A stretch of DNA of 22,538 bases from Patescibacteria group bacterium UBA6816 (GCA_002452615.1 DKES01000029.1:550-23087); one strand, 5' to 3'; positions 1-8,842 are shown, numbered from the stretch's first letter. Notes: generated from the letters alone by a model not told the origin. Translations and numbers: made by a program.

Positions 1-111
1 ACTGTGAATGTGTTGTAATTAGAATTGTCAACAGAGAGTTTGAGTTGAGGACTCGTCGTTGCGCCACGTACAGATAGCTTGCTATCTGGTACTGTGGTTC
101 CAATTCCGACG
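1..111 (-). repeat. 186-bp module, copy C (cut by window edge)
   Basis: Matches the N-terminal part (GIGTTVPDSKLSVRG onward) of the modules at 2149-2259 and 4615-4725 with a few substitutions. It is in frame, 2,148 bp from copy B. The module probably continues beyond position 1. Confidence 0.88.
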
Positions 112-3100
112 TTTCCTTTGTAAACATTTGTTCCCCCTGAAGCATGAACTGGTTCAAAAATAACAACATCAAGATATTTCTTATAAACAGCACCAGAATT
201 ACCAAACCACATATAAGGATTACTGCTTAACTGTGATTCAGTCAAACTAAAGGAACCAACCAAAATTGTATCAAAGCTACCAACACTAAAGTCAGCTACA
301 TGATCTCCAAAGTTCTCATTAACCACTCCTGACCCTCCATAAATACCTGAAGTAAATTTAGTCGCATCAGCATGTTCTTTTGAACCACGAATATATACAT
401 TATATTCCACATTAGGTAAAAGATAATTTTGTAAATTATTAATTATTGAACTCCACCCAAGTATAAACGATTGAACATATCCAAACAAAGAAGCTGTTTC
501 TGCCTCCTCTGCAGTATCTCCACCATCAGACATGTCCTGATAATTAAATACAACTTCCCCACTTGAAAAAGCATTCGCATGGGCAAAACCGTCAACATCT
601 AAAGTAGCAGAAGGACTCGTGGTCCCGATGCCGACGTTGCCACTACTATTCACCGTCATCCGCGTAATACCGTTTGTTTCAATGTCGAGATTATACGCAT
701 CATTGGTACCCAAAACGGCTGTAGTGCCAAATGAGTTACCGCCTTGAACAAAAGCAGAACCAACTCCGCCTGCGATAGGAGCAAAGTTATCGTGAAGATA
801 TTTTCTAGGTACTGCTTCACTATCAGCCACAGGAATTAAATTCAAACCTTGAATTCTACCACCAGAAACATCGACAACCTGACCAGTTCCACCATTGATA
901 TCTAACTTCGCCCCTGGACTTGCCGTCCCGATACCGACGTTGCCGGTGTTTGTATTTATAGTCATCCATTCATGATAAGTTATATTATTCCAAGAATAAA
1001 AACTAAATTTGTTATTAGCAGCTCCGAATCCCCTGTACCAATTGCCGTCGGATTGCCAATCTATAGATGAACCATTCGGCAACGAGCTTATTGCTCTTGC
1101 CCAAGCATCATATGTCCCAGTTGAACCATTAACAACTAAACCAGAAGAAAATCTTCCTTGACCAGTCACATCCAACTTCACCCCCGGACTCGTCGTCCCG
1201 ATGCCGACATTATATGGAGAAGTGCTAGATTCATAAATTGGTGATTGAGTTTTAGTAATAGAGTCAGGTCCTGTCCATTTAGCAATATAATTAGCTGTTC
1301 CATTTCCTCCTCCCCCTACATTTCCCCCCGTTCCTCCTGGTGCATAAGCACTATCTACATACCCAACTGTGGCAGCAAAATTATCATTAGTATCAAGAAA
1401 TCCATCAATATAAATATTCCCCACTGTATGAAGAACTGATTCTGAATTCGGACTCGTCGTTCCAATGCCGACTTTGCCGTCTGTTGCTACATACAAATTA
1501 TCCGCCTCGTTTCCTGATGCAGATAATTTAATCCCCCCTGCATTGGAAATTAATTTTATACCTCCAGAAATAGCTGTACCAGAATGCAACACTAATGAGT
1601 CTTGCCAAGAAGAAACTCCAGTATAACCAGTGCCTGCTAGAATCAATCTACCCTGCGAACCAACTATTCCTTGATTATCGAATGTAAGCATAGACCTCGC
1701 ACTTGTTCCTGAATCAATATTAGAAAGAAATATCTTTGTATCAGCATCTTGATTTTTTGATACAGTTAAAATGTCACTCGGCGCCGTCGTCCCGATGCCG
1801 ACGTTGCCACCTATTTTCACAACCAAGGATTCTGGAAAAACATCAGAATCATTATGAACACCAATTGAAATTCTATCTGTATAACCATACGGACCAGTGC
1901 CAATGGCTCTTATTCTTGCTGACCTTCTATCAGCATAAAAACCCATAAGAATATCAGAAGAAGCTCCATCTGCGGTAGCATAATTATAATTTTGTAATCT
2001 TAAGACAGGTCCAATACCATTTGCAACATCTTTTCTTATATGCAGTGAAGATAAAGGATTCGTCGTCCCGATGCCGACCCCGACATCCGTCAGGGCAAGC
2101 GTTGCCGTAGCGCCATTGCGGGCAATATGTAAATCTCCATCAGATTGAACTGTGAATGTGTTGTAATTAGAATCGTCAACAGAGAGTTTAAGTTGAGGAC
2201 TCGTCGCTGCGCCACGTACAGATAGCTTGCTATCTGGTACTGTGGTCCCAATGCCGACGCTTCCGGCAAGAACTGCGGAGGTTCCGGTGTTGTTCGGGTC
2301 TAATCGGTAAGTGGTTCCATTATCATATAAGGTTCCGGTTATATAAATATCTTGCCATTTATTACCAGAGGTTCCTACATTACCTACTCCAGAAACCATT
2401 GGAATTACTCCGCTATTAAATTCAGTGTATCCATCTGATTTTGTTCTTAACAAATCATCAATTCCATCTGAAACAGTTAAATTATGACTTGCAGTGGTCG
2501 TTCCGATACTGACATTACCCCCAGATTCATAAACAATATTACTGTCAACGAGGTCAGTACCAGTAGGACCCCATTTAGGAAGATAATTTTGACTCCCTCC
2601 TCCACCAGAAGGAGCACTAACTCCAGCAATGTCGCCTAAATCTTTCCAATAAGCTAATCCACTTGTGTCTCCTGCGGTAAGAACCATGTCTGGAGCAATT
2701 GTGTCTTGAATATCTAATCGAAGACTTCCATCAACATGGAGAGCTGTAGCTGGACTTGTTGTTCCAATTCCGACTCCCGTATTTGTAATTAATAATCTTA
2801 CATCATCATAACTTGAAGAACCAGTAGTAAAAGCAAAAGCACCACTTGCACTTGTTGCTCTCAAATAACTAGTTCCTGCTCTTGAAAAATCTATTGCTGA
2901 AGCATCTCCCCTTAATAGTATTGTTCCTTGTGTATTGGTACTTCTAATAGAACCATTAACATCTAACTTTGCTCCGGGACTAGTCGTTCCGATTCCGACG
3001 TTGCCGGTCAATCCTGCAAAAAGATTATTATTTGATTTTACTAACTGTGCACTCACGCTAGCTACCTCAACCACCTCCGAAGCTTTATGATAATCCCAAG

Positions 3101-6100
3101 AAATAGATGTTAATCCACCCCGGACATGTCCTATAAAAGCTACTTGATTCGCATGCCATGCAGTTCCTGTTGGGAACTTCAATGCCCAATAAGGGGTTCC
3201 TCCATAAGTAACTTTTGCGAGTTCAATATCCGCCCACCCGTTGCCCTCTATTTCATTCAAAGTCCATATTGCATTATCAATCCCCGAATCATCTATACTT
3301 AATGTTATTGAGCCGCCTCTTGGATAAATAGTCGAACCGCTACCTCTGTTAAAATAGAAGGTTCCCGATATTTTATAATTACTTTGTCTTGGTGCTATTA
3401 AGACATAAGTAACATCTGTACTATACCATGCCCATCCAGTACTACCTACATATTGTGCAAGAAGCCTATTTGAAGAAAGAAAATTTCCGTTAACATCTAA
3501 TTTTTGCCCTGGGCTTGTCGTCCCTATCCCCACGTTTCCGGCAAAATAGTTATCATTAGTGGTGCCTAAAACATTAATAGACCCTGCTACATTTAAGGAT
3601 ATATCAGTAGCAGCTGGATCAAGATAATGGGACCCCCCATCATAATATCTTCCCGCTGTAACATTTCCTAAACCATCAGTATAAACAGCATCTTGGTCTG
3701 CAGAAAATGAACCCCAAATATTAAGCTTGTCTGTGCCCGGATTTGTTGTTCCAATTCCGACGTTGCCGCCAGTTATATCCAAATTACTTGTCCTTATACT
3801 CATGGGTAAATAAGTAGAGGCATTTCTATCTATACTTGCAATGATTGAAAGTTGTGGAGAAGATTGATACATATTTTCTAAACCTTGTCCAGTTGTTGGA
3901 ATTGGTGAATTTGAAGTAACCCTAAAAGAACCAGCACTTTCTAATTTTGTTTGAGGACTCGTGGTTCCGATTCCAACGTTGGTGCCGTTGTTAATAAGAT
4001 TAGAAGAAATACTCCAATCAGAACTAGCGTGACTCCATTTTAAAGTTTGCCCTTCAACTGTTCCAGCGGGTAATCCTCCTCCACCCCCAGGGGCCACAAT
4101 ATCTTTTACATAGCCAACTGTGGCAGCAAATTTATCATCTGTGTGAGAAGGATCATCAATATAAATTGGTCCCCCATAAACAGATAATTGATAAGATGGG
4201 GTGGAAGTTCCAATTCCGACGTTGCCATCAGAGTCTATGACCATTCTTATATTTCCTGCTGCTAATCCTGCAGTATAAAATCTGATTTCTCCAGAGGGTT
4301 CTGTTGCGCCAATGTTTAATCCTCCGGAACCTTGTGCTTGGAGTGCATCTCCTGATTGTCTGAACATGTCTATGGCTGATGAATATTGCGATCCAAAAGA
4401 GTAATAATAGTATGCGTGATCGTCAACATCTACCGCATTCTGTACGAATCCTGTGCTGTTAGTGTTTTCTATCCTATAGGAGACTTTACTTCCTGATCCT
4501 GAAATGTGAAGGTTACTGTCCGGAATTGAAGTTCCAATTCCGACCCCGACATCCGTCAGGGCAAGCGTTGCCGTAGCGCCATTGCGGGCAATATGTAAAT
4601 CTCCATCAGATTGAACTGTGAATGTGTTGTAATTAGAATCGTCAACAGAGAGTTTGAGTTGAGGACTCGTCGCTGCGCCACGTACAGATAGCTTGCTATC
4701 TGGTACTGTGGTTCCGATGCCGACGTTGCCAGAACTAAAATCCCCTTGAATTAAAGGAACAGCATTAATGTTTGCTTGTTTAATAATGAATTGGTTAGCA
4801 TTTGTGTTGTCTTTTCCTGCTTGGTATCCTATTGCTACAACATCATTTGCTGTGTTACTTCTTGTCGCTTCGTATCCTATTCCTATAACTTGGTCTCCTG
4901 TGTTTTCTCGACCTGCATAATAACCTAAAGCTGTTTGCTCATTTCCTGTGTTTTCCTCACCTGCACGATAACCTACAGCTGTTTGACTAGCTCCCGAGTT
5001 TGAATGACCTGCATTATAACCTAAAGCTGTTTGATAAGCTCCTGTGTTTGAATTACCTGCAAGATAACCTAAAGCTGTTTGATAAGCTCCTGTGTTTGAA
5101 TAACCTGCATCATAACCTAAAGCTGTTTGTTGAGCTCCCGTGTTAAATTGACCTGCATACATACCTAAAGCTGTTTGACTAGCTCCCGAGTTTGAATGAC
5201 CTGCATTATAACCTACTGCTGTTTGAGAAGCTCCTGTGTTTAATTGACCTGCATAATAACCTAAAGCTGTTTGGTAAGCTCCTGAGTTTGAATAACCTGC
5301 AGCATAACCCAAAGCCGTCTGTCTCTTTGTAGTTCCATTAGTAACACTATCTCCAGCAGCATGACCTATAATTGTAGAAGTATAATCTATCGTATCTCCT
5401 TTTGTTACTAATTTCAAAGCATCATATCCATCATATTTGTAAGCTGACGAACCGTCTATGTTTATATTTCCCACAACATCTAATTTATATACAGGGCTCG
5501 CGGTCCCAATTCCCACTTTTCCGGCGAAATAGTTATTACCGGTTCCGTGAATAGTAATAATTCCGGCGGTATTTAAAGAAACTCCAGTATTATCTGGGTC
5601 AAGATAATAACTAACATTACCCTTATCATAAAGAATATTAGTGGTAACAGTATTAGCATCAAGGTCTGCTTCAGATAAATCAATTCCTCCATCAACCCTG
5701 GCTTGACCCGTAACATATAAATCATCATCCACAATCACTTCTCCACTATTAGAACCGCGTAAAATCAAATCAATATTTTGCGAAGGGTCACCGGCTTCAA
5801 TATAAAGAGGGGCGTATGATTTAATATATGAGGCGGTTGGATTAGTGAATTGAATATCAGAAGCAAAAGAAATATCTCCAGCTGAAGTTAAGTTCAAAGG
5901 GACATTCATGGTTATTTGTTCATTGCTAACTAAAAATTTGTTATTAACATCTAACAAAGCCGTGGGGCCACTTGTCCCAATTCCGACATTACCAAGTAAG
6001 CGATAAATATTATCACCAGTCCCACTGGTCCACTTAGAAGTAACAAACTCTTCTCCATCTTGATACAAGGTTCCAGTAAAATTAATATCACCAACCACAT

Positions 6101-6704
6101 CTAGAGTATAAACCGGGGACTTACCAATGCCTAAGGTACCACTGATAAGATTAATCGCGTCTGGATTACCAACATAAAGACCATAACCTGTTTGAAAAGA
6201 TGCTGTATTAATAGTCATTCCCCCAGTAACATGCCCGGTACCAGAAGTCATTCTTCCTCCTGATTCAATATCAGTTAAAGCTTCAATCCGCCCGTGAACA
6301 TCAAGGGGGGCAGTTGGAGTTCCAGTGGTCCCAATCCCCAGATTCCCTTCCTTGCTCTGGTCATCTGGTCCAGTATTAATTGGCGCAGAAACATTATCTC
6401 CCGGAGGAGGAGAAGAAGGCGGGGTCCAGGCGTAAACTTCATGAGAAAATTGGAACATCAGAACACTGAAACAAGAAAATATTAAAATAAATAAAATAAA
6501 AAAAGAAACCCTGGTCAACCTCGCACCAAAGCAAGCTCGATGCGGGGCAAGGAAAGTCAATCGACTAATTGACTTTTCTTTTTCTAGACAAGGTTGTCCC
6601 TTGCCTGTGAGCTTCTTTAAAATAGGAGAAAAATTAAATCGACCCTTCTCCTGATTCAAAGAAAAACAAGAATTTCTTTCTTTTTCCCTTTTTTGGGATT
6701 TCAT
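1..6704 (-). CDS. Giant exported GIGT-repeat surface protein (partial, C-terminus beyond window)
   Basis: I read this frame codon by codon: it is open from the ATG at 6704 to the window edge, 2,234 codons without a stop. The start has AAGAGG six bases upstream, and an in-frame TAG lies at 6737-6735. Residues 1-65 are basic, about 66-83 are hydrophobic, and VYA|W near residue 92 looks like a signal-peptidase site, so the rest is probably extracellular. The body has about 21 copies of a (V/L)GIGT(T/S)xP..xLxV motif, roughly one per 100 residues, separating variable modules. Residues about 463-638 hold eleven 16-residue TA(L/V)GYxAGxxN(T/S)GAxQ units resembling YadA-head or phage tail-fibre repeats. 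Several modules recur (YxLDPxxTxxSL, FAATVGYV..APGG, YxxKW). Such proteins are common in CPR and phage-like contexts and may end in an S74-type chaperone; that end is not visible. Likely role is adhesion or a surface fibre, by inference. The gene looks richer in GC than the rest of the window. Confidence 0.88.
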   Translation of the reverse strand, partial: MKSQKREKERNSCFSLNQEKGRFNFSPILKKLTGKGQPCLEKEKSISRLTFLAPHRACFGARLTRVSFFILFILIFSCFSVLMFQFSHEVYAWTPPSSPPPGDNVSAPINTGPDDQSKEGNLGIGTTGTPTAPLDVHGRIEALTDIESGGRMTSGTGHVTGGMTINTASFQTGYGLYVGNPDAINLISGTLGIGKSPVYTLDVVGDINFTGTLYQDGEEFVTSKWTSGTGDNIYRLLGNVGIGTSGPTALLDVNNKFLVSNEQITMNVPLNLTSAGDISFASDIQFTNPTASYIKSYAPLYIEAGDPSQNIDLILRGSNSGEVIVDDDLYVTGQARVDGGIDLSEADLDANTVTTNILYDKGNVSYYLDPDNTGVSLNTAGIITIHGTGNNYFAGKVGIGTASPVYKLDVVGNINIDGSSAYKYDGYDALKLVTKGDTIDYTSTIIGHAAGDSVTNGTTKRQTALGYAAGYSNSGAYQTALGYYAGQLNTGASQTAVGYNAGHSNSGASQTALGMYAGQFNTGAQQTALGYDAGYSNTGAYQTALGYLAGNSNTGAYQTALGYNAGHSNSGASQTAVGYRAGEENTGNEQTALGYYAGRENTGDQVIGIGYEATRSNTANDVVAIGYQAGKDNTNANQFIIKQANINAVPLIQGDFSSGNVGIGTTVPDSKLSVRGAATSPQLKLSVDDSNYNTFTVQSDGDLHIARNGATATLALTDVGVGIGTSIPDSNLHISGSGSKVSYRIENTNSTGFVQNAVDVDDHAYYYYSFGSQYSSAIDMFRQSGDALQAQGSGGLNIGATEPSGEIRFYTAGLAAGNIRMVIDSDGNVGIGTSTPSYQLSVYGGPIYIDDPSHTDDKFAATVGYVKDIVAPGGGGGLPAGTVEGQTLKWSHASSDWSISSNLINNGTNVGIGTTSPQTKLESAGSFRVTSNSPIPTTGQGLENMYQSSPQLSIIASIDRNASTYLPMSIRTSNLDITGGNVGIGTTNPGTDKLNIWGSFSADQDAVYTDGLGNVTAGRYYDGGSHYLDPAATDISLNVAGSINVLGTTNDNYFAGNVGIGTTSPGQKLDVNGNFLSSNRLLAQYVGSTGWAWYSTDVTYVLIAPRQSNYKISGTFYFNRGSGSTIYPRGGSITLSIDDSGIDNAIWTLNEIEGNGWADIELAKVTYGGTPYWALKFPTGTAWHANQVAFIGHVRGGLTSISWDYHKASEVVEVASVSAQLVKSNNNLFAGLTGNVGIGTTSPGAKLDVNGSIRSTNTQGTILLRGDASAIDFSRAGTSYLRATSASGAFAFTTGSSSYDDVRLLITNTGVGIGTTSPATALHVDGSLRLDIQDTIAPDMVLTAGDTSGLAYWKDLGDIAGVSAPSGGGGSQNYLPKWGPTGTDLVDSNIVYESGGNVSIGTTTASHNLTVSDGIDDLLRTKSDGYTEFNSGVIPMVSGVGNVGTSGNKWQDIYITGTLYDNGTTYRLDPNNTGTSAVLAGSVGIGTTVPDSKLSVRGAATSPQLKLSVDDSNYNTFTVQSDGDLHIARNGATATLALTDVGVGIGTTNPLSSLHIRKDVANGIGPVLRLQNYNYATADGASSDILMGFYADRRSARIRAIGTGPYGYTDRISIGVHNDSDVFPESLVVKIGGNVGIGTTAPSDILTVSKNQDADTKIFLSNIDSGTSARSMLTFDNQGIVGSQGRLILAGTGYTGVSSWQDSLVLHSGTAISGGIKLISNAGGIKLSASGNEADNLYVATDGKVGIGTTSPNSESVLHTVGNIYIDGFLDTNDNFAATVGYVDSAYAPGGTGGNVGGGGNGTANYIAKWTGPDSITKTQSPIYESSTSPYNVGIGTTSPGVKLDVTGQGRFSSGLVVNGSTGTYDAWARAISSLPNGSSIDWQSDGNWYRGFGAANNKFSFYSWNNITYHEWMTINTNTGNVGIGTASPGAKLDINGGTGQVVDVSGGRIQGLNLIPVADSEAVPRKYLHDNFAPIAGGVGSAFVQGGNSFGTTAVLGTNDAYNLDIETNGITRMTVNSSGNVGIGTTSPSATLDVDGFAHANAFSSGEVVFNYQDMSDGGDTAEEAETASLFGYVQSFILGWSSIINNLQNYLLPNVEYNVYIRGSKEHADATKFTSGIYGGSGVVNENFGDHVADFSVGSFDTILVGSFSLTESQLSSNPYMWFGNSGAVYKKYLDVVIFEPVHASGGTNVYKGNVGIGTTVPDSKLSVRGATTSPQLKLSVDNSNYNTFT
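2074..2259 (-). repeat. 186-bp near-identical module, copy B
   Basis: Second copy of the module at 4540-4725, in the same reading frame. The near-identity of synonymous positions, against divergent flanking modules, points to a recent duplication or gene conversion. Confidence 0.93.
4540..4725 (-). repeat. 186-bp near-identical module, copy A
   Basis: Aligned by eye with 2074-2259, this copy differs at only a few bases, exactly 2,466 bp (822 codons) away and in the same frame. It encodes a segment starting at GIGTTVPDSKLSVRG and ending in LALTDVGVGIG. It also contains CAGATAGC-TT-GCTATCTG, a small hairpin within the coding sequence. Confidence 0.93.
4791..5318 (-). repeat. Eleven 48-bp tandem repeats encoding a YadA-head-like array
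   Basis: Eleven exact-length units of 48 bp (16 residues) lie in tandem inside the giant gene, with consensus TA(L/V)GYxAGxxN(T/S)GAxQ. A degenerate unit with GHAAG lies just N-terminal. The last two or three units have drifted (IGIGYEA, VAIGYQAG). The A-(L/V/I)-G-Y-x-A-G pattern resembles left-handed beta-roll head repeats of trimeric autotransporters and tail fibres. Units near the middle are the most alike, as expected if recombination homogenises them. Confidence 0.9.
6453..6476. repeat. Degenerate 8-bp repeat (GAACATCA GAACACTG AAACAAGA)
   Basis: Three 8-bp units of the family seen at 9863-9894 and 11735-11766. On the minus strand they encode CFSVLMFQ in the signal-peptide region of the giant protein, close in wording to the leader segments of the PilX- and GspH-like proteins. 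Confidence 0.6.
6519..6605. repeat. Hairpin-rich segment inside the N-terminal leader of the giant protein
   Basis: Three inverted pairs occur here: CCTCGCA/TGCGGGG (6519-6525 and 6541-6547, one mismatch), GGCAAGG/CCTTGCC (6546-6552 and 6599-6605), and a 9-bp AAAGTCAAT/ATTGACTTT stem (6553-6561 and 6568-6576, 6-base loop). The segment encodes part of the unusually long basic region before the hydrophobic stretch. It may be a small inserted repeat element or a structured 5' region; the true start could then lie downstream. Confidence 0.5.
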
Positions 6705-6838
6705 ATAAAACCTCTTGATGCGGACAGGTCCTGGCTAAATTCGACCTTAACCAAAATCCTCCCGCATTTATTTTTAATTATAATATATAAATTTTAAATT
6801 TTATTTTAAACCCCCTTCCTGGTCTAACCGGCAAAGAG
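6705..6838 (-). promoter_or_regulatory. Upstream region of the giant gene with possible -10
   Basis: The only non-coding stretch before the giant gene is AT-rich at 6765-6810. TATAAT on the minus strand (6782-6777) could be a -10 and would give a leader of about 65 bases. I see no convincing -35. The AAGAGG ribosome site lies just before the start at 6704. Confidence 0.35.
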
Positions 6839-7468
6839 TTATTTTAAAAAATCTTTCTGAATATTGCTCGCTTCCTGGATAAAAAAATCTTTTACTTTTT
6901 TCCATAAAACTTCTGTTAGCATTTTTGGCAAAACCTGTTTTTCCGCTTGCTCAAAATAACAAAGACTTTTTAAAACATGGCTGAGATTATAGTCTATTTT
7001 CTGATATTTTTGTTCAAAAATGTCTAAAACCTTATTTAAAGGAAGTTTTTGGCAAACAAAATAAAGGTCAATAAAATCTTTTTTTTCTCCACGACTAGAA
7101 ATAGCGTCTATTTTCATACAGGCAATATCTAAAAAATCAGCCAACTTAATGTTTAAAAAACTTTTTAAAGGAGACATTAAGGGATAGGGATAATAGAGAA
7201 AACTAACTCTGGTCTTATTAAAAACCCCGTGTAAAGTTCCTGGTTCTTTAGAATTTAAAGAAAATGTCCCTAATTTTTGTAATTCATTCATAAGAAAATC
7301 TGGATTAAATTCTTTTTGAGAGAAAAAATCTAAATCCAAAGAAATGCGGTGACCAAACTGCAGAGCTAAACCGGTGCCCCCGGCTAAATAAAAATCTTTT
7401 ATAAACGCGATTTTATTTAATATCGCCAGGCTGTTTTTTGTTTGTTTGTTAATTGTTTGTTCAAACAT
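6839..7468 (-). CDS. AbiEii/AbiGii-type nucleotidyltransferase (putative toxin)
   Basis: This 209-residue protein shows the features of the AbiEii nucleotidyltransferase family: GGTGLAL (residues 30-36), HR followed by SLDLDFF with Asp45 and Asp47 as likely metal ligands, and the downstream signature D-I-A-C-M-K (114-119) with RGEKKDFIDLYF (126-137). Full-length AbiEii of type IV abortive-infection systems is about 300 residues, so this is the shorter stand-alone form. Its start overlaps the end of the upstream small gene by 52 bp in the -1 frame, indicating translational coupling. By family knowledge AbiEii proteins transfer nucleotides to RNA targets and act as toxins; toxicity and target here are inference. 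Confidence 0.82.
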   Translation of the reverse strand: MFEQTINKQTKNSLAILNKIAFIKDFYLAGGTGLALQFGHRISLDLDFFSQKEFNPDFLMNELQKLGTFSLNSKEPGTLHGVFNKTRVSFLYYPYPLMSPLKSFLNIKLADFLDIACMKIDAISSRGEKKDFIDLYFVCQKLPLNKVLDIFEQKYQKIDYNLSHVLKSLCYFEQAEKQVLPKMLTEVLWKKVKDFFIQEASNIQKDFLK

Positions 7469-7716
7469 AAAATATCTTTTTTATTTAAATTTAAAAATAA
7501 TCCCCAGAAATTAGCTGTTTTTAAACTTAAGCAGCGAGACGACAAAACAACTTCTTTAATATCATTTTTAGAAAAATTATTAAAAGCCCATTTTACGTCC
7601 TTTTTGTCGCCATATTCTAAAATTTTCTCTAATATAAAATATTTATTATCTCTGGAGTTTAGCTTCTGAAAATCAACATCCCAAAAATATGGTTTTAAAA
7701 ATTTTGGCAAGGACAT
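7417..7716 (-). CDS. Small partner of the AbiEii-like protein (possible antitoxin)
   Basis: A 99-residue protein with W-D-V-D-F near residue 12, ILEYGDKKDVKWAF (about 33-46) and a C-terminal SSRCLSLKTANFWGLF. This pattern resembles the small DUF6922-like proteins I recall lying directly upstream of AbiEii-type nucleotidyltransferases; I could not check this by search. It overlaps the next gene by 52 bp, so the two are probably co-translated. It is not a classical AbiEi, which is larger with a winged-helix domain. TATAAT (minus strand, ending about 11 nt before the ATG) could be its -10. An antitoxin role follows only from gene order. Confidence 0.65.
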   Translation of the reverse strand: MSLPKFLKPYFWDVDFQKLNSRDNKYFILEKILEYGDKKDVKWAFNNFSKNDIKEVVLSSRCLSLKTANFWGLFLNLNKKDILCLNKQLTNKQKTAWRY

Positions 7717-7780
7717 ATAAAATTAAAATTATAAATTATTCTTCTTCACCGGTATAACCTGTTAGAAAGTTGAAAAAACT

Positions 7781-8839
7781 TTATAAAAAATAATTATTAA
7801 CCGCGAATTTAAATTGTTCTATAAATAACTCCTTTAAAAAACTAATGCTATTTTGTTCATAAAAAAGAATCATGGCCTTTTTATACTCTGACTCTTCTAT
7901 GCTCCGAAAAGAAAGCGGACAAAAATCATCAGCCAACAACAAGGCGTTGCTTAACATTCTAGAGGTTCGTTTATTTCCATCTTCAAAGGGCTGAATATAG
8001 GACAATAATGAAAGTGCTATTAAGGCTTTAGCTAAGGGCTCTTTTTCTTTGTTTATTATTTTGGTCGCCTTTTCTAAAGCTTCTGTTATTTTAAACTGAT
8101 TATCTAATGGCTTGTATTTTGTTCCCACAATTCCGACTAATCCTTTTCTAATACCCTTTGATATCCCAAGGTCTTGGGCAAGTAAATGATGAATTTCTTG
8201 TATTTTCCTAAGAGTTAATTTTTGAAAATATTTTCTGTTATCTAGGATATAATTAAGAGCCTTTTTATGATTTAAAATCATAATGGCCTCTTCTTTTTTA
8301 TGTCCAGCTGCCTCTTGGTTTTGTTTAATTAAAATTTCCGTATCTATTAAAGAATATGTATTACCCTCTATTTGAGAGGATTTCCAGCTTAAATCAATGA
8401 TTAGTCTTTCAAATTCTTTTTGAACAATAGCCGAAGGAAGACTTTTAATTTTTTGTTGATAATTATTATTTAATTCTTTTAATTCTCTAATCTCTTCTCT
8501 AGTAAAAATGTTTTTTAAATTTTCAAACACCTTAAAATTAAAATTTTCAAAAGAAATTTTTCTTTTGTCAGCTTCTAATTTAAAATAGTCGTCAACTTCA
8601 AAATGTCTTAAAACTTTATTTTTTATTTTTTCTTCATAATAAACAGACCTTCCCTGTCCATGACGCTCTATTAAATTTTTTGTTAATAAAACCTTAATGT
8701 CCCGCACCACAGTAATTCGGGAAACTTTAAAATCTTTTTTTTCTAAATACTTCTTTATTTCTGAATTAGTCGCTTTTTTTTGACTTCTAATAAAATAAAG
8801 TATATTTTGTTGTCTTTTACTCAATTCTTTTTCTCTCAT
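7781..8839 (-). CDS. Fic-family protein with N-terminal winged HTH and Gln-substituted active site
   Basis: A 352-residue protein. Residues 1-70 look like a winged HTH (SKRQQNILYFI, then TNSEIKKYL and VSRITVVRDIKVLL). Residues about 130-350 are a Fic_N/Fic fold. The inhibitory motif of class II Fic proteins, (S/T)xxxE(G/N), is present as SSQIEGN (154-160). The active-site loop reads IQPFEDGNKRTSR (282-294): the normally catalytic His of HxFx(D/E)GNxR is Gln283, while Phe285, Asp/Gly and Asn289-Lys-Arg remain. Canonical Fic enzymes transfer AMP to proteins; with Gln this activity is doubtful, and the protein may be a binding protein or autoregulator. Two 17-bp direct repeats lie just upstream (8843-8881). 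It stands alone between the pilus and AbiE-like loci. Confidence 0.88.
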   Translation of the reverse strand: MREKELSKRQQNILYFIRSQKKATNSEIKKYLEKKDFKVSRITVVRDIKVLLTKNLIERHGQGRSVYYEEKIKNKVLRHFEVDDYFKLEADKRKISFENFNFKVFENLKNIFTREEIRELKELNNNYQQKIKSLPSAIVQKEFERLIIDLSWKSSQIEGNTYSLIDTEILIKQNQEAAGHKKEEAIMILNHKKALNYILDNRKYFQKLTLRKIQEIHHLLAQDLGISKGIRKGLVGIVGTKYKPLDNQFKITEALEKATKIINKEKEPLAKALIALSLLSYIQPFEDGNKRTSRMLSNALLLADDFCPLSFRSIEESEYKKAMILFYEQNSISFLKELFIEQFKFAVNNYFL

Positions 8840-8842
8840 AAT

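Noticed and set aside
1245..1439. Plus-strand ORF of 64 codons, and other plus-strand ORFs at 1736-1948 and 6294-6485
   Set aside because: They lie opposite the continuous giant minus-strand gene; Ser/Pro/Ile-rich or Arg-rich translations without known motifs are shadows.
4681..4710. CAGATAGC/GCTATCTG hairpin as a regulatory site
   Set aside because: It recurs only within the duplicated coding module and is explained by that duplication.
4791..5318. CRISPR array
   Set aside because: The regular 48-bp units have no unique spacers and are an in-frame protein repeat.
7442..7669. Plus-strand ORF opposite the AbiEii-like pair
   Set aside because: The minus strand here has two recognisable coupled genes; the plus frame is low complexity.
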